Shown here piece by piece: positions 1 to 24,174 of a stretch of 64,000 bases of DNA. Source of the stretch: Mesostigma viride (lineage: Eukaryota > Streptophyta > Mesostigmatophyceae > Mesostigmatales > Mesostigmataceae). The stretch is taken from positions 5,276,146-5,340,145 of the forward strand of contig RPFO01000027.1 of assembly GCA_009746045.1 (NCBI GenBank), given 5' to 3'. Every line of letters begins with the position of its first letter. Within the stretch, counting starts at the first letter, position 1. The notes under the pieces were generated by a model. The model ran no database searches. It was not told where the DNA came from and was given only the letters and a program-made list of their open reading frames with translations. A program made the translations under genes and the position numbers.

Positions 1-578
1 TATACAGGCAGAGCATGCACGGCAGCCCAGTTTCAGATCAACATTCCACTGTTGTGGTTGTCGGGTGCCTATCTGGATGGGCGTTTTCCGGCGTGAGGAA
101 GGCCATGGTGACCGAGGTGTGACATAGCACAGCATAAGTGATAAGACATTGATGTACCCCTATGCTCCCTCAAGGTATTGCTGCTGGCAGTAAATATTCC
201 GTGGTTGGTTCTTGCCCAAATTTTGGGTACCCCAGTATCCAAGTTCCATCAAGGTTGATAGTGTCCAACGCTGCGGGCTTCAATCATGTTGGCACTACAA
301 TATGCGCCATATAAGCGCCATACATTCTTGTACGAAACATTGTTCAGTGCCACAGGCTCAAATTGTGGTAATGCTGCCATTAGCAGCACATTTCATAGCC
401 CTCTCCTTGCATAGTACGCACCACGGCCCCTGAAACAGTTCCATCGTTTCCACTGCCCCCACCTTGCATTTATTTACCTCCCCGCTTCCACGCTGCATCT
501 ACCCCTCAACCGCCACGGGGCCTTCCAACATCATCCAACATCATGCTGCTGCCGCCCATGGCGCAACCCGCCCTGCAG
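1..578. other. No identified gene; upstream flank or intron of the PDE gene
   Basis: I compared all frames with PDE motifs that normally precede the exon at 579, such as the HNxxHA metal-binding signature, and recognised none. The short open frames here show no family features. It is probably intron of the PDE gene, whose 5' exons would lie before the window. Confidence 0.4.
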
Positions 579-3500
579 GTGCTGACGACGTCTCAGTTTG
601 TCGAGTTCCGGCGCACCGTGATCGCGATGGTGCTGGCGACCGATCTGAAGCAGCACTTCGTGACGATGGACCAGTTCAAGGCGCGCATCTCCCAGAACAC
701 CCCCTGGGACGCCAACAAGGACTCAGACCGGGCACTGCTGCTGCAGATCAGCCTCAAGATCGCCGATATCGGGTACGTGAGAAGAGAGGTAAAGTGAAAC
801 GACGCTTGTGCTTTCTGAGCATGCACGGCGGCTTTACTGTGCAGAAGTATTCGTTTCGTTGGTTGGCCGTTGCTGCGATACGCGGCCTACGGCACGGACA
901 AGGTTTTGGTAGTTCACCAGGTGGAAGTTGTCACTATGATATCATTATATTACTATGATACCGTGATATCATTATATGACTATGGTACCATGACATCATT
1001 ATATTACTATGATACTATGATATCATTATACTACTTAGACTATGATATCACTGTATTACTATGATACCATGATATCATTATATGACTATGATACCATGAT
1101 ATCATCATGTCGCTATGATGCCACGATATCATTGTACATAGTTGGTACTCCGACCGCGCGTCTCACATGCCCCCGGATGTCACAATCCGGAACGGCGGCG
1201 TCGGTGCTTCATACCTCGCAACATGCAATGCGCTTGTCCCATCGTTGCGTTTAACACCCGTTCACAAACTAAGTAATACTTGGCGCTGGGGTCATGGCTA
1301 CACACATAGCACTCACCCACTCCCGAATTTAAAACTCTGCCACTCACTCATTCAAAATTGGGGCCTCGGGGTCCTGCGGGCTGCATGTCCTCACTGTGGC
1401 GCTTCATGACCCGTTCACAGGCATTCCGCCAAGCCCCTTGCCACCCACCTGGAGTGGTCTTCCCGTGTGACTGAGGAGTTCTACAAGCAAGGGGGTAAGG
1501 GGGTTGATCGCAGATACTGTACCAGGACTTGACTGGATGCCTTAGTACATGTTTCTATGATGGGTCATGTAATAGCTCACATGCTGCTACAGTAACTAGT
1601 ACAGGTCGTCGTGACGTAGGGGACCAGCAAATAGTTATGTCCACCCTTGATGTCTGTGAGGAGGTAGCGGCATGGGCCACGGCTCCTACCGGGTGCCATA
1701 ATCACATTGGCATTCGGCTGAGCCATGGTGGTAGCTCCAGCAGGAGGGAAGAGGAAGCCAGGGGATTCATCAAGAATGGGTTCAGGACATGGCTATTAAG
1801 CCGGTTATTCGCATTCATTTTGTCATCATGATCTTCCATGGACACATGCGGCGTGGATCTGCTAAACGGCATTTTTGGCTTTGGATAGTTATGGCTAGTG
1901 CCATGTTGTGTGGATGTAGTAGTATTGAAGTTTGTGATTGAGCCAGGTACCTACCTATACTAGCTTGGTTTCCTTTCCTTTCCACGATTTAAGGTTCTGA
2001 GCGTCAAGTATCAAATGGGAGTTGGACATCCACCGAATATAATGCTGCGATCCTGCTGTAATGCTGCATATTCGTGTTGCCCATATTTGTTTGATGGTAA
2101 CTGTGCTGTGTTGCTGCACGCAAATTGTGCTTGGATTGCAGACCTTGAGATGGCGGCCAACTTGGCTGTGTCCCCCTTCATGGACCGGCACACCAACAAC
2201 ATGCCCAAGTCACAGGTACGCCCCGCACGGTCACCTATTTGTTTGTACACTAATGGTTTCAGAACCCTGATTATTATGTGTACTACTTGCACACTAAGTT
2301 AATTTTGTTTGAATGCTACATGCTACATTTTTTACTAGGCCTGGCCACTGATGTCCTCCATGGGCCAGTACAATGACGTGCCAATGGGACAGGTGCAAGA
2401 GGTGGAACGTGTAGGGGGACTTCTGTTTCTCACGAACCGTCTATGGGCGGACTTCGCATAGTACTTTGTGGCATGCCTGTGCGTGTCACCTCTGCGCACG
2501 ACACGCAAGTACTTACTTATGGGCAGACTGCACTGGCATTACCCATCTGGTAATGGGAATGGCCTTCCTCTTCTTTGCACGTGTTTATTCCACGCACGCT
2601 ACCAGGGGTGATTGCACTATGAGAGTGCATAGGTGCATCGACCTAGCTAGCTTAGCAAGTGAAATGCCGTTAAATTGGGATGTTTTCACACAGCAACCCT
2701 CATCCATTCTCCCGTGTAGTGTTATCAGTATAGGTCACGATGCTCCCATCTATATTCCCATGTAGTGTGACTAGGATATGCTACAAAAGGTCACGATGCA
2801 TCGGAGGCTGACCTGCATGCCCATTATGGGGGAGTTTGTCGATGATCCTGTTTCATAGTCAGTTGTGTCACATGGTGTTGAGGCTTACGGACCCATACTG
2901 ACCTCTGCTCTCCTGGCCGTCCACGGCTCCCTGTTGCGTGATGATGACGGCTGCCGATGGTGACATCTGTCGTTTGTCTGCGCGGGGCTGACCCGACGGT
3001 CTGTGCCCATCGGCTCAACATCCGGCGCTCACAACAGCTGGGTAAGTGATGCACATGCAGCACACCCTCGCGGGGGGGTGCTGGTGCAAGATGGGTTGGA
3101 TTGCAAACCTCAAGCTGTGGCAGTTATTATGTACGGTATATGGGCATACTAGTATGATATACTCCCCTCCCAGACACAAACCCCTCCACCTCACCTCCAC
3201 CTCCACCTCCACCTCCACCTCCACCTCCACCTCCACCTCCACCTCCACCTCCACCTCCACCTCCACCTCCACCTCCACCTCCACCTCCACCTCCACCTCC
3301 ACCTCCACCTCCACCTCCACCTCCACCTCCACCTCCACCTCCACCTCCACCTCACCAACATTACGAGTGTCACAAAGAATTTCCTCTTTGTGCTACGAAC
3401 CCTTGCATAAATCTTCCTACGCCCTTGCAATTTGCAGCCTAGCTGAAATCTCCTTTTGAGTGGTGCGTTTAGCCATGGCAGCTAGCAGAGGCACCTTTTT

Positions 3501-5153
3501 TTCTATTCAACAGGCCGGCGGTTTTGAAGTTCGATATGAATCAGGCCAATTAGAAAATGCTACCCTCTCTAGTAGCTGAACGTTGCAGTGCGGTCACTCA
3601 TCTGTGCTGTCCAGGCAGTGCTGGCAACCGATGATGCTGTGTGCATATGATGACGCTGCCGCCATGATGCTGCCGCCGCCGCCACGTCTGCCCCCACTTC
3701 CACGGGAGGGACAGCTGTCGAGCAATGCATGGTGACTTGGCTGGACTTGAAGCATTTCCATCACTGCGAGAAGGGCGCCATATATGAGGGATTGTCATAA
3801 GTTGAAACGGAAAGGAGATATTGTCAGAAGAGGTATTGGCGGTTCCCTTGTATAGGCCACTAGGCAAGCACTGAAGCAGTCGTTATACAGCAGCGTGTCG
3901 ATAGTCTGCGCTGTTGTCAACTGCTGAAAGCCTTTCACAGTAGTGGATAAGCTTCAGATGATTAGAGTCTACCGTGGAGTATGTTACTTAATAGTCGGCT
4001 GTCCAAATACTGGCTGCTTGGACAAGGTCTTTTTTGTGTGCTACGGAAAATATTGTAGTATGAAAGTTCACACAAAGTCCCAACTGGCTTGTTTGCTGGT
4101 GAACTGGTACACCCCCCGCTTGAAGGTTAAGAAAGGGGTCCGACCGATCCAGGGCTGTGATCTTAGCGTAGAAAACGAATCCAGAACTGACAATCTTGTA
4201 CATGAGCACCATCACACAGGCACATACTCCCCCCCTCGCGTACCGCTGACCGCTACTTTGGTGGCCTTTGGTGCCTACTTTAAGATATTTCCAAAACCAG
4301 CCCTGCGGCGTTCATCCCCAGTTTCCAAAATCTAGGGTCTCTAGATCTCAAAATTATGCAAGTTATGACCCTCTCCTGGAATATATGCAATAACTTCTTT
4401 TTTATTTGATAAACGAACTTTTGCATCTGAGAACCTTAAACTTCACACTGGGGGTGTAGACCATTGTGGTCATGATCCCTGCACGCCTGACTCTGTCTTT
4501 GCTATTTGTGATGCTGCCACACGTGCGCGTTGCGTTCTGCTTGCGTTCGGTGCTGGACAGGCTTCTTCCAGTTCCTTGCGATGCCCCTCTTCGAGGCGTG
4601 GGTGAAGGTGAGGTGCCACGAGCAGGGCGCGATGCTTTATTGAATTGGCAAAGTGACCCAAACCCCGTGGGACACCCTCATGATCAACGTTCCTGGTGGG
4701 ATACTATACCGGTGGCATAGTTTCGGTGGGCAGCCCATTTGCGCAGCCTGGGGCAGGAGTAAATGCGCTGGTGTAATCAGGGCGTACTGCCGGCGCCTTC
4801 ACTGGTATGTACATTACAGTCAGGCTGGTACGCCACAGCACGCGCACGCCTGATTCTAAATACCTTCAACACAACCCCCTGAAAATGAGCGCTACGCACG
4901 GTAACCCGCACGGATGAGGTCGCATAAGATAGCATGAGTGTTACCGGACAGAAAGCAAAGATATCATCAAGTGTCCTAAATAACACTCATCCTTTATTTT
5001 TCCTAATTCTTTCCTGTTCCTATGTGTCTCGGTGTGTTCCTCCATGCGTTCCTTCAAACCGTGCAGGCGTTCCCTAAATCGATCATGCTTCTGTCCTACA
5101 TGTCGGCGAACATCGACCACTGGAAGCGGGAGATTTCCGGAGCCAGCGCGTAA
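579..5153 (+). CDS. 3',5'-cyclic nucleotide phosphodiesterase, C-terminal part (multi-exon, 5' end outside window)
   Basis: Class I PDE that hydrolyses cAMP and/or cGMP. Exons read from the sequence: about 579-772 ([11 protein letters not shown], then KIADI), 1421-1494 ([19 protein letters not shown]), 2142-2215 (VSPFMDR, then NNMPKSQ), 4561-4607 ([14 protein letters not shown]) and 5067-5153 (SANIDHWK, stop TAA). Together these match the C-terminal half of the PDEase_I domain in order, including the Asp of the metal site in ADIGH. Splice sites are GT-AG. Phases agree between exons 1-2, 2-3 and 4-5. Between exons 3 and 4 one or four bases are missing (exon 3 ends in phase 0, exon 4 needs phase 1), so a microexon, a sequence error or a real frameshift is possible. 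The 5' border of the first exon is uncertain. The N-terminal catalytic half, with its His residues, is outside the window. Subtype and substrate cannot be told. Confidence 0.85.
937..1130. repeat. Degenerate AT-rich tandem repeat (intronic minisatellite)
   Basis: Imperfect head-to-tail copies of a unit built on ATGATATCATTATATTACT with the ATGATACC spacer variant. It lies in the PDE intron between 772 and 1421. Open frames over it (ISLYYYDT repeats) are products of the repeat. Confidence 0.8.
3187..3353. repeat. (CACCTC)n hexanucleotide microsatellite
   Basis: About 26 perfect copies of ACCTCC without interruption, in the large PDE intron between 2215 and 4561. The frames through it ([18 protein letters not shown]) are artefacts. 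No exon was found in the rest of 2216-4560. Confidence 0.95.
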
Positions 5154-5617
5154 CCTGCGGTTTGACTGCCAGTGCGTCAGAATGGCCTGGAAAAAAGCCT
5201 CACATTCCGGAGTCGGCTATTCTTTTTCTGTTGCTCGTGTCTACAACGCACTGCCATCCAATGGCGAACCTGTTCATACTCTCATTCACTGACATGCTGT
5301 TGCATGTCAGACTCCGCCAAATACCAAAGCCAAGGTACTGAGTACCTTGGCAAGTGCCCAGTTGGTCTGCGGACGAGGTACTATGCTTTGCGAATCCAAC
5401 ACCGTGAGACCCACCACCTTGGAGACTTGGTTGGATTCCTGATTACTCGTCCAGGCTGGTACTTTTGCACAGTTAGATTCATTCAGTCATCCTCTTTTTT
5501 ACGGCTTTTGCGTGCCAGCCTGGTTGGCCTTGATTCAGACCACCCAGGAGGACCAGCCAGGGTGTCAAGGACTGCATAGAGATCATCCCAGTTTGTATCT
5601 TGGAAATTGGTGCCACA
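5154..5617. other. 3' flank of the PDE gene, no gene seen
   Basis: Sequence between the PDE stop codon and the first LTR. It presumably holds the PDE 3' UTR. I see no further exon, RNA gene or repeat in it. Confidence 0.5.
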
Positions 5618-6093
5618 TGTTGCGGCCCGACCCTTGGAACGGGCGCAACAATGGAGTAAATTATGTATTTTGGCTTGTTGTCATAGTCCGTAGGACTGTG
5701 GGACTCAATTCGGGACTTAATTTGGGAATTGTCCCTTGGTCAGGACTTTTGCATGGAATTATGATTGTTTGTGTGATTTGTATGGAATTATGATAGTTTG
5801 TGTGATTCGGACTAGTTATTTTGGGCCTAGGTTGATGTATGCGATCTTCTAGGGGCCGGTGCAGTCGCGCCGCGCTGCGTACTTGATAGCTGGTTGAGAT
5901 CTCGCTTGTACTCATATGCGTGGATTCTGTAGGCGAGGGTCGATGTCGACCCGAGGATCTTGTGTGGACTGTTTCGGAATTCTCTGGAAGGTCGGCGCCA
6001 TGTCGGCGCCCCTTGCCAGCTTGGTGGCAGGCCTAGGTGAAATTGGTCCGAGGACGAGAGTCTCGTCCTCTTGCTTGGTTTGATGAATGTTAA

Positions 6094-8000
6094 GGGGACT
6101 CGCACGTCCAAAAGCCTGAAAAACTGACTTTAATGAATATCAGTTCCAATGCACTCGGGAACCATCTAGTGATGATTGAGTACCATAAATATGATGTTTG
6201 GACATTCATGCCACCACTTGTTGGGGGTACTACCCCCAACCACGCACCGGTGGCGAGCTAAAAATAGAAAAAGATGCTATTTATGAGATATTTTGCCCAA
6301 GACAAACCACTTATCCAAATGACCTGCCCATACATTTCTGCAAAGTTCCCCCACTTTTTTAAAAGCTGGGCTATTTACATGGCCAAAATGGTCACATTTG
6401 TTTGAGTTATTAATTTTCCCGCAAAATGGGTACTTTTTTGAGCCAAAAAAAATAAATCAAATCATTAACACATCAGATTGGGTCATCCATACATTTTATA
6501 TTCCACTGAGTGGGGGGAAACACAACCCCAAAGTTTGAGCTCATTCTGACAAGCGTAGCTCAAGTTATTGATTTTCCTGTGATGCCACCTGGGTAGACGC
6601 TAAAAGAGAATTGAGCTAGTGCTGAGCCAAAATGACATCTGTTTTGCTACCCTAGACACCCAAAAACATGCCCACTTTGATCACGGAGTGTGAGGAGGAT
6701 GTCCGGAGCGTCATACGCCCCACCCCTCCATCGGCACAGCCAGCCTTGTGAGTCTACCCTTAACAACAAGGCTGGTAGGACGACACGCCTGAGCAGCATA
6801 TGTCATGCCTATCTCAGGCTAATAATGTGTGATTTTGTGCCAACAACCAAGTTGTTCCACCCAACAACACATTAAAAACCCTCTTCCAAAATGCCCAACA
6901 AGCCGGACATGTGGAGGACCACACACGCAGTATATAAAGAGAAAATAAGCTGACTTTTTATCCAGCCAACCTGTGGCTAGCTGCTCTGGTTAGCATGACA
7001 AAGGCTATCATTTACTCAGTGGGAAAGGTGAAGAGACCATTGGAACAACCTACCTGACGCATGTGCCACCAAAGCATTGTGTCCCGCAAAATGCACACTG
7101 CCTCCTTTCTAACAAGCACGAGCCACTTTCTTTAGGAGACAGGTGCCAGCTCGTCAGTGTCTGGGGAAAATGATGCCGCTGCTTAGGAAGACCGCGTGAA
7201 TTTCCTCGAACACAACTGTCTATAAAGCAAAAGAAATTTCAGAGAAGCATGGAAATAAAAGCATTACACCTTCCCGACAGGTTGTGGGCCACGCGCTGCA
7301 GCAAGCCAGCCACGTCACAGACGAACTTGCTAAAAAACATCCAGGAATCCAGCGATGCAGCGCCAGGACCCGCAACTTCATGGCTGCATCTGGCCGGAAA
7401 GAAGGCAAAAAGCTTACGCTCAACGAGCTAAGAAAGCAGGAAAGCGCTATCTTAGGACGTTTAATACAAGAACGTACCATAACGGGCATTTATTCGTGCC
7501 CAGGCGCACAAGAAAGGCCACCCTTTCATGGAGAGGTCGGGCGCGCATCGCGCAGGCCTAATGTTATCTTACCGCAAAATGACGGGAAAGGTAAAGATAG
7601 CAGCGGGAATTTTTACGGCTTTAGAAACATCATTAAACTAGCTTCCATTAGGACCATCAAAACTGGCAACAATCGACAATCACACCTGCAGGCATCCATT
7701 ATACTTTATTCATCCCGACAGAAATTCAGGCCGGACCCCCCCTGCCGATGGTACAGAAAAAGAGCCCGCGACATTATAGATCGCAACTATGCCACCATAA
7801 ATTAGAATCAGTAACTAATTTTCTCCAAGAATCGAGCATTTTTTCTGCTTTCCGCAAGCCAGATTTGTCACGTTTTGTCTAAAAGCAGTCCCCATGGCCA
7901 CTTCCGCAAGGGGTGCGCGCACCGTGCACCCACTTTTCACGGTACGGAGGGTACCGCGGAATTTTTTGGGCGCGGAAAATATTCGCCGCGCCGAGTCCCC
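6094..8000. mobile_element. DNA transposon with TTAA target duplication, inserted in an LTR
   Basis: The insert is bounded by TTAA on both sides (6090-6093 and 8001-8004) and begins GGGGACTCG and ends CGAGTCCCC, a 9-bp terminal inverted repeat. The undisturbed LTR at 32282 shows the matching empty site (ATAA, followed by GTGCG as after 8004), which confirms the ends. The TTAA duplication recalls piggyBac, but the termini are not the usual CCY type and no piggyBac transposase is visible, so a non-autonomous element is likely. Most of the AT-rich left half (6120-7240) has no coding signal. Confidence 0.85.
7284..7805 (+). CDS. Hypothetical ORF inside the TTAA transposon
   Basis: A 173-codon open frame from ATG to TAG, the only sizeable one in the 1.9-kb transposon. 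The product is basic and Lys/Arg-rich. I recognise no transposase signature (no DDE/D spacing, no zinc finger). It may be a remnant of the element's own protein, captured sequence or chance. Confidence 0.25.
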   Translation: MGHALQQASHVTDELAKKHPGIQRCSARTRNFMAASGRKEGKKLTLNELRKQESAILGRLIQERTITGIYSCPGAQERPPFHGEVGRASRRPNVILPQNDGKGKDSSGNFYGFRNIIKLASIRTIKTGNNRQSHLQASIILYSSRQKFRPDPPCRWYRKRARDIIDRNYATIN

Positions 8001-8244
8001 TTAAGTGCGGTTAAGCCTACACATGGATTGAACCTGGGGCAACTGTCCATTTGTAAATGGTCTTGCTAGCCATTATAAGTGTGTATTAATAATTAGCTTG
8101 GCATCAAGTCGCGGTGCCAGATATCTCACGACCCCAGTCGTAAAGCGCAATCTGCATTACGCCACCTTGATTCTTCCTAATACCGGCACAGTTGATCTTT
8201 CGCTACGTAGCACAGGTTAGAGTGTGAATCTGGGGACGTAACAC

Positions 8245-8256
8245 TGGTATCGGAGG
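8245..8256 (+). other. Primer-binding site of copy A
   Basis: TGGTATCGGAGG, one base after the LTR end. It resembles the plant initiator-tRNA-Met primer site TGGTATCAGAGC. Nearly the same 12-mer follows the other 5' LTRs in this window. Confidence 0.8.
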
Positions 8257-8359
8257 TTTGTGTTGCTGGCAAGGTTAGCTAACTCTCGTGGAGAGAGCTA
8301 GTGTAGCCAGTTAGGTGACCAAGGCGGAGCTTGGTGTAGATAGAGGTTCCTTTATTCAA
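8257..8359 (+). mobile_element. 5' untranslated leader of family 1, copy A (first part)
   Basis: Matches the reverse complement of the copy B leader just below 28917, including the AGCTAGTGTAGCCAGTTAGG and GGAGCTTGGTGTAGATAGAG segments. It is interrupted after TTATTCAACG (8350-8359) and resumes at 10126 with TTATTTAACGACCGCTG, which suggests a target duplication of about 10 bp around the inserted patchwork. Confidence 0.75.
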
Positions 8360-8598
8360 CGCATTCAGAGCGATTCGGGCCGCCGTGCCCACACCGCAGT
8401 AACTAGGACCTAGATAGCTTACACCATCCATTCCATCCCATGTTCCCCTCCCACTGAGGACTTATGCTCACGTGACTGCGTCACGTGTCTATTAATTAAT
8501 TAATTAATCCCATGTTCCCCTCCCACTGAGAACTTATCAAGGAGACAACCAGCGCAGGCCAGAAATCGGGAGAATCCGGACCATGGTAGCTCTCTCGT

Positions 8599-8784
8599 CG
8601 CAAGCGGTTGCACGACCTCACCTGGACGCTGGATGACGACCTAAGCCCCGCTCAGCAACAGCAGCGACGCGACCTGTGGCCGGAATACCTCCGCCATAAG
8701 CAGGACCCCCAGAAGCCCAAGGTGTACTGGAGGGGCGGGGACCTGATGATCAACCACAAGATGTGGACGCCCCCAGCGGGCTAG
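8599..8784 (+). pseudogene. LINE polymerase C-terminal remnant
   Basis: An open frame of 61 codons ending in TAG, with LSPAQQQQRRDLWPEYLRHK followed by VYWRGGDLMINHK. Comparable motifs (LTPxQxxxRxxLWPxF...FWRGADLxVDG) occur near the C-terminus of plant and algal L1-type proteins, as far as I know these families. There is no start codon or upstream domain. It is followed by a 3' UTR and a (TTAA)n tail at 9171, as in a 5'-truncated LINE copy. Confidence 0.55.
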
Positions 8785-9189
8785 AATAGCAATAGCCCTA
8801 GCTTGTAACCATTGGAGTCACTGTCGCTAAGGCAGCCATGCCTAGAATGTTTGCCTAGCTGTGCCAACAAACCTAGTCACGTGCCGCCAACGCACGGTAC
8901 ACAACCAGCCATAGCCTTAGCCTAGTTCTAGTACAGCCATGCTACGCCCTGGCTATGTTCAGATTACTTGCCCACGCTCCTTGCTATGACATGCTCACAT
9001 GGGTCTTATTGCACCCACAGTTTGCCGGATCGTTAGCCTGTCCTTTTAGCTAGCCGGTGGCATGCCTTTGGCATGAAGGAGACTGGGGGTCTCTGCCCTT
9101 TCTCCTGTAGTGCACACACAGGGATTAAAAGCACTTCGGTGCTCCGTGACTCCCCAACGGGAGCACGAGTTTAATTAATTAATTAATTA

Positions 9190-9660
9190 ATGGTAGCTCG
9201 ATTAACATCCCCTTTGGTTTGCACATTAGTAATGAGGATTTGTACGCTGATTTGCCCTATGTTTCCCACATTATTAGCATTCAGGCGCCTGGGCCTAGCC
9301 GGGCACCTGGCCCGCACAGATCAGGTAGATACATCAGATAGACTAGCTGGCACCAAGCCCGCCCAGCCTGGGCGATATGTCCTCACCTGGCGTGCCCCCG
9401 GCCGCGCGCGGCAGGGCCGCCACCCGTGGACTTTTCGTGATAGACTCGGCATGGACATGTGCTACACTAGACGTGACGGGCTCACCCCCGGGCAGCCTCC
9501 TGGTTTGTCTGTAATATGGAGGCAGATGGTGCGCAAGGATAGATGGCAAGTAGTGATGAAGGAGACCACCCCCAAGCCTGTGGGGGCTCCGCGTGTGACC
9601 AAGTATGGCATTCATAGCGATTCGGGCCGCGGTGCCCACACCCCTGTAACTAGGACCTAG
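9190..9660 (+). pseudogene. Second LINE-like C-terminal remnant
   Basis: A 156-codon open frame between two (TTAA)n tails. FRRLGLAGHLART followed by a Pro/Arg-rich stretch and VIWRQMVRKDRWQVVMKE loosely recalls the LRWLGHVxRM...W..dR..W tail of LINE polymerases. The match is weak and the frame may be partly fortuitous. Confidence 0.35.
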
Positions 9661-10125
9661 ATTAATTAATTAATTAATAGACACGTGACTGCGTCACGTG
9701 AGCATAAGTCCTCAGTGGGACCTAGATAGCTTATACCATCCATTCCATCCCATGTTCCCCTCCCACTGAGGACTTATGCTCACGTGACGCAGTCACGTGT
9801 CTATTAATTAATTAATTAATTAATTAATTAATTAATTAATGGTAGCTCGAGCCTGCCGTTATCTTGTCCGCGTGTTTGAGTCGTTCAGGATGATGAATAT
9901 GAATGGTGATGCATGGAAATGTGTAGCCTTGTGCATTGAAATTATGGCTGGCTTACGTGTAGAGCCACTAGATGACCTAGACTGTGGGGCTGGAAACAGC
10001 TTGCTTGATCAGGGCGTGTGTTTCGAGCCACTGGCCGGGAGTGTCTAGGGGTAAGCACCATTGCTGCGGACTTATGCTCACGTGACGCAGTCACGTGTCT
10101 ATTAATTAATTAATTAACTAATTAA

Positions 10126-10340
10126 TTATTTAACGACCGCTGAACAGGTCGGCGGCCAGTCCGCAAGGAATTCAACGACGACCTAGACGGCGAGCGGCCA
10201 GTCAGGAATACTCGGCGGGGTCAGCAATGATCCCGTGGTGAGGTGCTGTCGACAGTAGCAGCGGAAACTCCCGGTTTTCAACGTCACCAGGCTTTCAACG
10301 ACAACCAGGTAGCCAGCTCCGGGGCTTTAAACGGTTAAGG
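10126..10340 (+). mobile_element. Leader of family 1, copy A (second part), truncated
   Basis: Aligns with the inverted copy B leader at about 28590-28820 (shared AACGACGACCTAGACGGCGA and ACTCGGCGGGGTCAGCA). Similarity stops near 10340, before any gag, so copy A is a 5' fragment. Confidence 0.7.
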
Positions 10341-11029
10341 CGATGGTGAGTCATCTAATTTAGGCTTGTACTCGTAAGAGATCCGCCCGTGGAGGGCTGT
10401 TTTAAGCGCCTTGCTTCCAGCATTCCTTTCCTGGTCCGCACGTGCAGGGGTTTTATGTTAAGTGTTACATGTCGTGCTCTTTACAGGCGTGAATATTGCA
10501 TTCGTATTAATGGCTGTCGCCGAGACGCTCATTCTGTTTGACCTGGCTGTCGACGTACTAGTCCGCGGAGGGCTAGTCTTCACCACGTCTTGGGGGTCAC
10601 TGGATACCGTCAGTGTCCAATCTGATGTTTTCGTCGAGAGGAATCAATTAGAATGCACGCTGGCGGCGGTTATTGTCAGGTTTTATGGGCTTTGCCTAGC
10701 GTCACTTACTTGCGTGTCATGCGCAAAGGCATGCCACGGAGTACTATGCTAATCTCATTAGAAAAAATAATTGCACAAAAGTGTAAACAAATATCGTCTG
10801 CATCATTAAGCACTAGATGGGTATGTAATCCTCATCCGAGCTGTCCTCTACTGTAATGGCAGACGAGGCGGTAGTGTAGCGGCTATCCTCAGAATTATAA
10901 CTACTTATAACATGCCTCCGTTGGGAGATCATGTAGCACATATTCCTTGATGGATGGGTGGAGTGGAGGAAGCTGCGTAATCGAACTAACCTAACTCTAA
11001 GCTATCTAATCTAGAAAATCCTAACTACA
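10341..11029. other. Intergenic, no gene seen
   Basis: Between the retrotransposon fragment and the 3' end of the cyclase gene. Short open frames on the plus strand lack any family feature. Confidence 0.4.
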
Positions 11030-11169
11030 CTACTCATCAAAACGCCTCCGCCTCTTGGGGGGGGGTGGCTTGCCCACAGGGGCTGGCGTGTGAGCCTGGA
11101 CAATCTTCTTCCACCGCGTCTTGTTCTGCATGGCGGTCCAAAGACGGGAGAGAGAGTGGATGCGGTGTC
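11030..11169 (-). other. Possible extra 3' exon downstream of the cyclase
   Basis: After an acceptor CCCAG, the minus strand is open to a stop in two frames. One gives KTRWKKIVQAHTP and a basic end KRRRRFDE; the other gives an acidic tail. No phase-matching strong donor was found in the cyclase exon at 11225-11482, so this may instead be 3' UTR. Confidence 0.2.
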
Positions 11170-11224
11170 CTGGGCCATACGAGGCTCTTCAAATCTAAGT
11201 ATCGGTCCTGGGTGCTGAAATTGC

Positions 11225-23790
<12,566 letters not shown>

Positions 23791-24174
23791 AACCGAACTG
23801 GTTGTTAGGATGCTTCGATTTTTTGCTGAAAAAGCGGGGTAAGGTCGTGTATCGTGCTGACAACCGCAAGGTAATGTAGGTATACGCACAACAATATTGG
23901 CAAACGACGGGGAGTACTTCACTCTTAACTGTTCATTACAACCCCGCTTGGAGACAGCCCCTACACATACACACACTGCCTGAAAGCCATACAGGGATGC
24001 GCATATAACCCTCCCCTTTCCAAGGAAGCATTTAATGCTGAGTAGCCGAGCGGTCGGTGATCCTCGTGACCGCAGGTTGACCATAGGGGTACTATGTCCC
24101 AACCCTTGTTCTCCAACGGGCCAGTAAAACCAATTCCCCCAAAACTCGCCACACAAGGACAAGTCTTGACGTAG

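Larger units (their letters stand above)
5618..8243 (+). mobile_element. 5' LTR of Ty3/gypsy family 1, copy A, split by a DNA transposon
   Basis: The LTR starts TGTTGCGG and ends CGTAACA (TG...CA). Its two parts, 5618-6093 and 8001-8243, align with the uninterrupted LTRs at 32282-32943 (+), 28931-29609 (-) and 44523-45211 (-). A primer-binding site follows at once and no polypurine tract precedes it, so this is a 5' LTR. The split falls exactly at the TTAA duplication of the element at 6094-8000. Confidence 0.85.
8360..10125 (+). mobile_element. Patchwork of non-LTR retrotransposon fragments with (TTAA)n tails
   Basis: The insert in the copy A leader consists of at least five pieces separated by runs of TTAATTAATT (about 8492-8508, 9171-9191, 9661-9678, 9804-9840, 10101-10131). 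A short block with CCCATGTTCCCCTCCCACTG and TCACGTGAC...GTCACGTGA occurs several times, in both orientations around 9680-9800. Two pieces carry LINE-like coding remnants. (TTAA)n would be the 3' microsatellite tail of the LINE, which gives a series of 5'-truncated or rearranged copies. Confidence 0.6.

Noticed and set aside
2335-2391. Candidate PDE exon between the exons at 2215 and 4561
   Set aside because: Bounded by AG and GT and open, but the translation has no PDE similarity and does not mend the phase.
3015-3459. Open frames of STSTST, EVEVEV and RWRWRW
   Set aside because: Products of the (CACCTC)n repeat.
24035-24062. tRNA-like start GTAGCCGAGCGGTC
   Set aside because: Only a D-arm-like string; no anticodon or T arm follows before the retroelement sequence begins.
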